Shown here: positions 1 to 4,912 of the stretch, piece after piece
How positions within the stretch are numbered: position 1 is the first letter of the stretch
Layout: each line of letters opens with the position of its first letter
DNA from: Bacteroidales bacterium
GTDB lineage: Bacteria; Bacteroidota; Bacteroidia; Bacteroidales; NBLH01
DNA length: 6,044 nt
Reading direction: 5' to 3'
Assembly (NCBI GenBank): GCA_021647685.1
Contig: JAKIUH010000280.1
Span: 1 to 6,044 of the forward strand
Notes under the pieces: generated by a model
The model's database searches: none
The model's input: only the letters and a program-made list of their open reading frames with translations
Told to the model about the DNA's origin: nothing
Made by a program: the position numbers and the translations under genes

Positions 1-397
1 GACCCACTAAAGCCGAAATATTCGGTTTGAAAAAACCATTTCCTACAATAACTAATAATAAGGAAATATAGAATATAGTTTCGGAATGAAAAGAAAGCCC
101 AATGTATCCGGCAGCCATTAAAACACCCCCAATGGTAATTGATTTTCGATAACCAAGTACCCTATCGGCAAGTAATCCGCCAAAAAACGGTGTTAAATAT
201 ACCAATGCCAAATATGTTCCATATATATCGGCTGCTTTTTCATCAGTAAATCCCATTCCGGGGAAATCAATCCCTGTGTTTTCGCCAATCATGTATAAGG
301 TAAAAATACCTAACATCAGATAAAAACCGAAACGCTCCCACATCTCGGTAAAAAACAGTACCATTAATCCCCTAGGGTGTTTTCTTTCTTTTGTCAT
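1..397 (-). CDS. POT/PTR-family peptide transporter (MFS), N-terminal part, gene runs off the left edge
   Basis: Proton-coupled inner-membrane importer of di- and tripeptides, by family. The 132 visible residues were read from the reverse strand starting at ATG 397-395; the rest lies beyond position 1. The family's helix-1 motif ExxERF is present (E18, E21, R22, F23, in TEMWERFGFY). A GGLLADRVLGYRK segment at about residues 73-85 is the usual cytoplasmic loop between helices 2 and 3, and GNGFFKPNIS at about 119-128 is the PTR signature. About three to four hydrophobic helices are covered, whereas full-length members have 12-14. The gene is divergent from the tryptophanase gene and has a strong promoter-like site just upstream. 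The substrate range cannot be read from this fragment; peptide uptake is inferred from the family. The start is well placed, since the conserved motif follows within 20 residues as usual. Confidence 0.93.
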   Translation of the reverse strand, partial: MTKERKHPRGLMVLFFTEMWERFGFYLMLGIFTLYMIGENTGIDFPGMGFTDEKAADIYGTYLALVYLTPFFGGLLADRVLGYRKSITIGGVLMAAGYIGLSFHSETIFYISLLLVIVGNGFFKPNISALVG

Positions 398-431
398 TAT
401 GTTTGGTTTTTGGTAAATAATTAAGAAAAAG

Positions 432-462
432 CAAATATATAAAGTTTTCAATACCTGACAAA
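432..462 (-). promoter_or_regulatory. Bacteroidetes-type promoter for the peptide transporter gene
   Basis: On the reverse strand a -33 box TTTG (462-459) is followed by a 19-nt spacer and a -7 box TATATTTG (439-432). This matches the Bacteroidetes consensus TTTG / TAnnTTTG exactly. Transcription would start near 425, giving a leader of about 28 nt before the ATG at 397. Assignment rests on consensus and position only. Confidence 0.7.
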
Positions 463-517
463 TCTATTTATACTTAACATATTCACAAAAAATTAACAAA
501 CTATTAAGATTTATGCA

Positions 518-547
518 TTGAAATTTCTATTTATTTTTATAATTTCG
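518..547 (+). promoter_or_regulatory. Candidate promoter for the tryptophanase transcript
   Basis: TTG (518-520), a 19-nt spacer and TAATTTCG (540-547) match the Bacteroidetes consensus with one mismatch in the -7 box. Transcription would start near 554, giving a leader of about 160 nt before tnaA that contains the 23-codon ORF at 566-637. A weaker alternative -7-like site (TATTTTTT, 672-679) has no visible -33 partner. The rest of the gap 398-717 is AT-rich, with no strong hairpin between 638 and 717. Confidence 0.45.
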
Positions 548-565
548 CAAAAAAACCAAAACATA

Positions 566-637
566 ATGTATCAATTAAACTACAAACCCAAATATCGTTA
601 TACAAACCTCAAAGAGCGCGATTTTTTTGCATCGTAA
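566..637 (+). CDS. Possible 23-aa aromatic-rich leader peptide upstream of tnaA
   Basis: A short ORF from ATG 566 to TAA 635-637 encodes MYQLNYKPKYRYTNLKERDF followed by FAS. It has four Tyr in the first 12 residues and two Phe near the end, but no Trp. It starts about 12 nt after the predicted transcription start and ends 80 nt before tnaA. In enterobacteria tnaA is controlled by the 24-residue leader peptide TnaC, which acts through a critical Trp. This peptide is similar in size and place but not in sequence, so any regulatory role is inference. Its codons 16-18 (Lys-Glu-Arg) lie in a 12-nt exact match to the start of tnaA at 783-794. It may be a chance ORF or a decayed duplicate of the tnaA 5' end. 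Confidence 0.25.
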   Translation: MYQLNYKPKYRYTNLKERDFFAS

Positions 638-717
638 GTTCCTCTAACTGCTGATAAAACCGGCACAACACTATTTTTTACTTCATTTTTCATTAATCAT
701 CAAAAATATATTTAGTC

Positions 718-2094
718 ATGGAACTTCCATTTGCAGAAAATTATAAAATAAAAATGGTGGAAACCATTAAACGCAGTACCCGCAAAGAGCGCGAACAATG
801 GATCAAAGAAGCAAAATACAATTTGTTTAACCTAAAAAGCAATCAAGTATTTATTGATTTATTAACCGATTCGGGTACAGGAGCCATGAGCGATAAACAA
901 TGGTCAGAACTTATGCTGGGTGATGAAAGTTATGCCGGCGCATCATCATATTACAAAATGAAAAAAGCCATTAAAGATATTTTAGACTTTGATTATTTTT
1001 TACCAACCCATCAAGGAAGAGCTGCCGAAAATGTATTGTTTTCTACCTTGGTTAAAGAGGGTGATATAGTACCCGGAAACTCACACTTTGATACCACCAA
1101 AGGACATATAGAATTTCGTAAAGCAACGGCTATTGATTGTACAATTAATGAAGCTTTTGATACAGAAAACACACATCCTTTTAAAGGAAATGTAGATTTA
1201 AACAAATTAGAATCGGTAATAAAGAAACACGGAGCCGGTAAAATACCTTTTATCATTATTACCGTTACCAATAATACGGCAGGCGGACAACCCGTGTCAA
1301 TGCAAAACTTACGCCAAGTAAAAAATTTATCCGATAAATATAATATTCCCGTTCTTTACGATTCGGCACGTTTTGCTGAAAATGCCTACTTTATAAAAAC
1401 TCGTGAAACAGACTATGCCAATAAAGGTATAAAAGAAATTGTACGCGAAATGTACTCCTATGCGGATATGATGACCATGTCGAGCAAAAAAGATGCAATT
1501 GTAAACATGGGAGGTTTTATTGCGATGAAAGACAAAGCACTGTTTGAAAAAGCCAGCATGTTTAACATAGTTTTTGAAGGTTTTATTACCTACGGCGGAA
1601 TGTCCGGCAGAGATATGAACGCACTTGCACAAGGTTTAAACGAAGCCACTGAGTTTGAATATCTGGAAACCCGGATTAAACAAGTTGAATACTTAGGCAA
1701 AAAGTTGATAGAACACGGCATTCCCTTACAACATCCCATTGGCGGACATGCAGTTTTTATCAATGCTTTAAAGTTTTTACCCCATATTGCTCGCGAAGAG
1801 TTTCCCGCACAAACACTTGCCATTGAATTATATATAGAAGCGGGTGTTCGCGGTGTTGAAATTGGTGCAATTATGGCAGACCGCGATCCACATACTCGCC
1901 AAAATCGTTATCCTGATTTGGAACTTGTACGTTTAGCTATTCCTCGCCGTACTTATACCAATAATCATATGGATTACGTAGCAGCAGCAATTATCAATGT
2001 TTTTGAGCGTAGAAATTCCATTAAAAGAGGAGTGAAAATTTTAAAAGAAGCAGAAGTTTTAAGACATTTTACCGTTGAATTGGAAAAATTATAG
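718..2094 (+). CDS. tnaA: Tryptophanase (L-tryptophan indole-lyase)
   Basis: Cytoplasmic PLP enzyme that cleaves L-tryptophan to indole, pyruvate and ammonia; 458 aa, full length. The fold-type I beta-eliminating lyase hallmarks are all visible: LLTDSGTGAMSDKQW near 48-62, GDESYAG with Tyr72, THQGR with Arg101, Asn186, DSARFAEN with Asp215 and Arg218, and SSKKD with Lys258 as the expected PLP lysine. The family also contains tyrosine phenol-lyase (TPL), and the scaffold resembles TPL in length and in lacking the insertion before the FDTT motif of E. coli TnaA. The substrate-deciding positions are tryptophanase-like: Asp125 in HFDTTKGH (Thr in TPL), Ile382 in GVEIG (Arg in TPL) and His450 in LRHFT (Phe in TPL). 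ATG 718 gives the normal family N-terminus and has no Shine-Dalgarno, as usual in this phylum. It is divergent from a peptide transporter gene; no tryptophan permease gene is adjacent. Confidence 0.95.
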   Translation: MELPFAENYKIKMVETIKRSTRKEREQWIKEAKYNLFNLKSNQVFIDLLTDSGTGAMSDKQWSELMLGDESYAGASSYYKMKKAIKDILDFDYFLPTHQGRAAENVLFSTLVKEGDIVPGNSHFDTTKGHIEFRKATAIDCTINEAFDTENTHPFKGNVDLNKLESVIKKHGAGKIPFIIITVTNNTAGGQPVSMQNLRQVKNLSDKYNIPVLYDSARFAENAYFIKTRETDYANKGIKEIVREMYSYADMMTMSSKKDAIVNMGGFIAMKDKALFEKASMFNIVFEGFITYGGMSGRDMNALAQGLNEATEFEYLETRIKQVEYLGKKLIEHGIPLQHPIGGHAVFINALKFLPHIAREEFPAQTLAIELYIEAGVRGVEIGAIMADRDPHTRQNRYPDLELVRLAIPRRTYTNNHMDYVAAAIINVFERRNSIKRGVKILKEAEVLRHFTVELEKL

Positions 2095-2109
2095 ATTTTA
2101 TTTTATAAG

Positions 2110-2260
2110 GGCGGCAAACGGGCTTTCCGCTCATAGTCCTCAGCCGCAAAAGCACAAAACCAATCGCCACAAAAGGAGCTTTCGTTGGTCGCTCTTTTGT
2201 GGCGGGTTTTGTAGCTTTTCCGGCTTGCGGGCTATCCGCTTCAATCCCTGCCGCAAGCAG
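2110..2260. repeat. GC-rich composite palindromic element downstream of tnaA
   Basis: A sharply GC-richer block in AT-rich surroundings, starting 15 nt after tnaA. Two imperfect direct units, CGGCAAACGGGCTTTCCGCT (2112-2131) and CGGCTTGCGGGCTATCCGCT (2221-2240), agree at 16 of 20 positions. They bracket a long interrupted inverted repeat with paired segments 2144-2153/2214-2223, 2155-2161/2205-2211 and 2165-2179/2191-2204. The right unit can also form its own hairpin (CTTGCGG with CCGCAAG, about 2224-2257). Just beyond lies the palindrome GAAAGCTTTC (2264-2273). From memory, intergenic repeats with GGGCTATCCGCT-type cores occur in Flavobacteriia and relatives, so this is probably an interspersed family; this was not checked. 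It contains no credible coding sequence. Confidence 0.7.
2155..2211 (+). terminator. Strong stem-loop inside the composite repeat, possible tnaA terminator or 3'-end stabiliser
   Basis: The inner stem pairs CGCCACAAAAGGAGC (2165-2179) with GCTCTTTTGTGGCG (2191-2204) around an 11-nt loop, with a one-base bulge. CAAAACC (2155-2161) pairs with GGTTTTG (2205-2211) below a three-base bulge. A transcript leaving tnaA would meet this about 60-70 nt after the stop codon. It lacks a clean run of T directly after the stem, so rho-independent termination is uncertain. Confidence 0.3.
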
Positions 2261-2506
2261 CTCGAAAGCTTTCAAAAGCTAAGAAAGTGTACCAAATTCA
2301 GTTATCTAAATCCATAATGATTTTAATACTGCTTCATTAATGACCAATTACTCAATTGAACCATTCGATGCTCTCATAATTTATGACCAACACTTTATGA
2401 AAGTCCTTCCTTACCCAACAAAAAAACATAATAAAAATATATATGTTATAAATTCACAATTTGGATTTTTGAAACATAATATAAATATATTGACCTCAAA
2501 TAAAAC
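2261..2506. other. Intergenic stretch with no recognised feature
   Basis: AT-rich DNA between the two repeat elements. It has a 63-codon open frame starting at 2340, which runs into the next repeat (ending at 2531) and looks like chance: low-complexity Asn/Lys/Ile content and no family resemblance. No RNA gene or convincing promoter was seen. Confidence 0.5.
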
Positions 2507-2722
2507 CTTAAATCCGCAGCTATGTTCATAGCGAAAAGTCAAATGCCTGCCTACCAACTGGCTGATGCATATCAGTATTGAGGTAGTGCAGAAAAAAACA
2601 AGGCAAACGTAGCATTAGTTGCGACAAGTGTTTACTACGACTGCTGGCGGAAGGTTTTTTTCGAGCATTCCCAATAATGATGTGCTGTTTGGTTTTGCAG
2701 TAGAAGATAGTTACAAATTTAA
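2507..2722. repeat. Copy 1 of an intergenic element with terminal inverted repeats
   Basis: About 215 nt that recurs, diverged and in the same orientation, at 3398-3573. The left part (2508-2591) aligns without gaps to 3399-3482 at about three quarters identity. The right part (about 2664-2720) aligns to 3514-3571, sharing the run TAGAAGATAGTT. Copy 1 has about 41 extra nt in the middle. Its ends are imperfect inverted repeats: AAATCCGCAGCTAT (2510-2523) against ATAGTTACAAATTT (2707-2720) pairs at 10 of 14, and the similarity continues inward through TTC and an A-run. No transposase or clear ORF lies inside. It resembles a MITE or another fold-back element; its mechanism is unknown. Confidence 0.7.
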
Positions 2723-2749
2723 GCTAGAAAGAAAAGAAAAATAAACAAA

Positions 2750-2780
2750 TTGTATATAAGAAAAAAAAATAGTAGATTTA
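2750..2780 (+). promoter_or_regulatory. Candidate promoter for the 193-aa protein gene
   Basis: TTG (2750-2752), a 20-nt spacer and TAGATTTA (2773-2780) match the Bacteroidetes promoter pattern with one mismatch at the last -7 base. Transcription would start near 2787, about 17 nt before the ATG. An A-rich motif AAAAAAAATAGTA occurs twice here (about 2762-2774 and 2787-2799), so part of this region is a short tandem-like duplication. The low complexity makes a chance match possible. Confidence 0.4.
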
Positions 2781-2803
2781 GCTTGTAAAAAAAATAGTAA
2801 ATT

Positions 2804-3385
2804 ATGAGCCAATTATTTAAAAGTTATGAGCCGGAAGTTGAAGTTAATGGACAAATTATTGAAAATTTTCAAAACGGATTGCCGGCACACCTAAAACCAA
2901 AAATTAAGGAAATTCTAAGCACTCACAATTTAAGTGATGCCAATTCAGAAGTATGGTTTTTAGAACAAGACTGGCTGAATGCTTTGAAAAAAATCAAAGA
3001 AAAATACGGTGATAATATGTTCTACGATTTTGCATATCAGATGCAAGAACAAGTAAAATATCAGGAGCATATTAATCGCTTGGAATTAGCTTTAATGTTT
3101 CTGAACATGTATCAGCATGAGCATCATCGAGGCGGCGAAGTGGGGAAGTATACACTTACGGCATTTGATGAAGGAGCTAACAAAGCATCAATTGAATGTA
3201 AAACAGTATATCCTGATGATTATAACAGGGCAATAATCACGGCACTCTCAAAGTACTTTAAGCCGGAAGGTGCACTGGTTATTTTCGTCCGTGAAAACCA
3301 ATTGTTACCGATGCGTTCAAACGGAGATGAACAAACAACATTTAATATCACATGGAAAAAATCAGCAACAGATTTATTCTCTTAA
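2804..3385 (+). CDS. Unrecognised 193-aa soluble protein
   Basis: I do not recognise this family with confidence. The protein has no signal peptide and no membrane segment, so it is probably cytoplasmic. The first two thirds look mostly helical, including WFLEQDWLNALKKIKEKYGD near 51-70 and a long amphipathic stretch near 72-103. A His-rich motif, YQHEHHRGG (103-111, with H105, H107 and H108), follows. The last third looks like an alpha/beta sensor-type domain, with YPDDYNRAIITALSKYFKP near 136-154, GALVIFV near 156-162 and a closing TTFNITW strand near 178-184. That ending vaguely recalls small ligand-binding domains of the V4R or heme-NO-binding type, but this is only an impression. The ATG at 2804 follows a plausible promoter. 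The gene stands alone between two copies of an inverted-repeat element, which hints at an accessory or mobile origin. Codon use is AT-rich like its neighbours and the reading frame is intact. Confidence 0.8.
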   Translation: MSQLFKSYEPEVEVNGQIIENFQNGLPAHLKPKIKEILSTHNLSDANSEVWFLEQDWLNALKKIKEKYGDNMFYDFAYQMQEQVKYQEHINRLELALMFLNMYQHEHHRGGEVGKYTLTAFDEGANKASIECKTVYPDDYNRAIITALSKYFKPEGALVIFVRENQLLPMRSNGDEQTTFNITWKKSATDLFS

Positions 3386-3397
3386 CTTTTATATTTG

Positions 3398-3573
3398 CTT
3401 AAATTCACAGCTATGTTCGTTGCGAAAAATCAAATAATTATCCGACCAATGGCAGATGTACCTTAGTATTGGTGTAGTGCAGTTTTAAGACTCTCAGACA
3501 TAGTATTAAAATAAGCACTCCCAAGAATAATGTGCGATTTTGACTATGCAATAGAAGATAGTTGCGGATTTCA
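3398..3573. repeat. Copy 2 of the intergenic element with terminal inverted repeats
   Basis: About 175 nt, in the same orientation as the copy at 2507-2722, starting 12 nt after the stop codon of the 193-aa gene. Its ends AAATTCACAGCTAT (3401-3414) and ATAGTTGCGGATTT (3558-3571) pair at 11 of 14. The right end of this copy matches the left end of the other copy even better (13 of 14), which supports a shared ancestral terminal repeat. An exact -7 motif TATATTTG (3390-3397) sits just outside the left end, but no -33 box was found for it. No ORF of note is inside. Confidence 0.7.
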
Positions 3574-3597
3574 GGTAAATGTTAAATAACAGTTTTT

Positions 3598-3632
3598 TTT
3601 GCCGTTAAATTGCTCAAAGCTTAGTAAATTTG
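3598..3632 (+). promoter_or_regulatory. Bacteroidetes-type promoter of the citrate lyase operon
   Basis: TTTG (3598-3601), a 23-nt spacer and TAAATTTG (3625-3632) match both consensus boxes exactly, with the spacer at the long end of the usual range. Transcription would start near 3639, giving a leader of about 28 nt before the ATG at 3667. No operator or riboswitch-like fold is visible between the repeat end (3573) and the start codon. Confidence 0.55.
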
Positions 3633-3666
3633 TTGGGTATTTATAAACCAAACTTAAGCATTAAAT

Positions 3667-4887
3667 ATGAGTATAATCAATAAAAAAATAACGGTTGGAA
3701 ATCTTGGAGCAAAAGTCCGTTCTGATTGCCAAGTCAGCCTTGAATTAAAGGATAGCGGAGGTATTCAATTATCGATTAAGAGCAAAGTAAAAGCATTATT
3801 TGGTAAATCTATTGAAAAATTATGTACCGATGTATTACGGTTTTTTAATATTGAACATGCTGTTTTGGAATTAGAAGACCGCGGTGCATTAGATTTTATA
3901 ATATCTGCACGTATTGAAGCAGCTGTTAAACAGTTAATTGAAACAGATAAAGAGTATCTCCCTGAAATTATTCCGGAAAATACTACAGAATCGTCAAAAG
4001 AACAATTTCGCTTTTCGCGCTTATACCTGCCCGGAAACACACCCAGCATGATGATAAATGCAGGCATTCATCAACCCAACGGAATCATTCTTGATTTGGA
4101 AGATGCAGTTGCTCCTGATAAAAAAGAAGAAGCACGCTATTTGGTTCGCAACGCACTTAGAGCAGTAAATTTTTACGGAGCCGAGCGTATGGTGCGTATC
4201 AATCAGTTACCACGTGGATTAGACGATTTGGAATTTGTTGTTCCGCACCATGTAAATCTGTTGCTCATTCCTAAATGCGAAAGTGCCGACCAAATTCATC
4301 AAGTAGAAGTACGCATTGCACAAATCAGAAAAAAAACAGGAGCACAACATAAAATATATTTTATGCCCATCATTGAAAGTGCTTTGGGTGTTGAAAAAGC
4401 ATTTGAAATTGCATCGGCAAGCGACAATGTGGTTGCAATGGCTATTGGCTTGGAAGACTTCACTGCCGATTTGGGTGTACAGCGTACCAATGAAGGTATT
4501 GAATCATTTTATGCACGCACACGATTAGTCAATGCTTGTAAAGCTGCCGGCATTCAACCTATTGATTCAGTATTTTCCGATGTTTCGGATATGGAAGCTT
4601 TGGCTGAAAATGTTAAAAAATCAAAAGCACTAGGTTTTGAAGGTATGGGCTGCATTCATCCGCGACAAATTGCCGTAATTCACGAAAATTTTGCTCCTGA
4701 GCCTACTCAAATAGAAAAGGCACAGAAAATTATTCGTGCTTTTGAAGATGCCAAAGCCAAAGGACTTGGCGTAGTATCGCTTGGAACAAAAATGATTGAC
4801 CCGCCTGTAGTAAAGCGGGCAGAAACGACCATTAATTTAGCCATTGAGTTAGGCTTGATTGAAAAAGATTGGCTTTTGAGGAATTAA
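3667..4887 (+). CDS. citDE: Citrate lyase acyl carrier (gamma) and beta subunit fusion, CitD-CitE
   Basis: One 406-aa chain joins two citrate lyase subunits that are separate in enterobacteria. Residues about 6-92 are CitD-like: VGNLGAKVRSD, the LSIKSKVKALFGKSI segment, and LELEDRGALDFIISARIEAA, which matches the CitD ending with its GAL and AR motifs. The serine carrying the triphosphoribosyl-dephospho-CoA arm is probably Ser19 (RSDC), though alignment to the SGD or SSD of enterobacterial CitD is off by about a residue. A polar linker (about 93-113) leads to the CitE part (about 114-406), a citryl-ACP lyase of the HpcH/HpaI and malyl-CoA lyase superfamily. It shows RLYLPGN with Arg118, LDLEDAV (143-148), VRIN with Arg177, PIIES with Glu237 and GLEDF with Asp264 (the expected Mg2+ ligands are Glu237 and Asp264), then HPRQ (331-334). 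The beta subunit splits citryl-ACP to acetyl-ACP and oxaloacetate. It is the first gene of the operon; citF follows after 25 nt. Confidence 0.93.
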   Translation: MSIINKKITVGNLGAKVRSDCQVSLELKDSGGIQLSIKSKVKALFGKSIEKLCTDVLRFFNIEHAVLELEDRGALDFIISARIEAAVKQLIETDKEYLPEIIPENTTESSKEQFRFSRLYLPGNTPSMMINAGIHQPNGIILDLEDAVAPDKKEEARYLVRNALRAVNFYGAERMVRINQLPRGLDDLEFVVPHHVNLLLIPKCESADQIHQVEVRIAQIRKKTGAQHKIYFMPIIESALGVEKAFEIASASDNVVAMAIGLEDFTADLGVQRTNEGIESFYARTRLVNACKAAGIQPIDSVFSDVSDMEALAENVKKSKALGFEGMGCIHPRQIAVIHENFAPEPTQIEKAQKIIRAFEDAKAKGLGVVSLGTKMIDPPVVKRAETTINLAIELGLIEKDWLLRN

Positions 4888-4912
4888 TATTATAAAATCA
4901 ATTCAAAAAAAT

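Noticed and set aside
2075..2317. An 80-codon forward frame and an opposing 68-codon reverse frame over the tnaA end and the GC-rich repeat
   Set aside because: Both read through hairpin DNA and have low-quality compositions. They are by-products of the palindromic repeat.
2340..2531. A 63-codon open frame downstream of the composite repeat
   Set aside because: Its composition is AT-driven (Asn, Lys, Ile), it shows no recognisable motif, and its end lies inside repeat copy 1.
2521..2579. Short similar reading frames at the start of both repeat copies (MFIAKSQMP... and MFVAKNQII...)
   Set aside because: Both stop within about 20 codons, and the similarity follows from the nucleotide repeat. 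No coding signal beyond that is visible.
2507..3573. Standard integron gene cassette with attC sites
   Set aside because: The repeats are 175-215 nt, the expected GTTRRRY core is not found at the element ends, and no integrase is in the window. Only a non-canonical cassette idea is kept as a finding.
3765..4490. Reverse-strand frames (3765-4067, 4299-4490) and a forward out-of-frame ORF (4316-4528) inside citDE
   Set aside because: They are overlapped by the well-supported CitD-CitE coding frame and show no family features.
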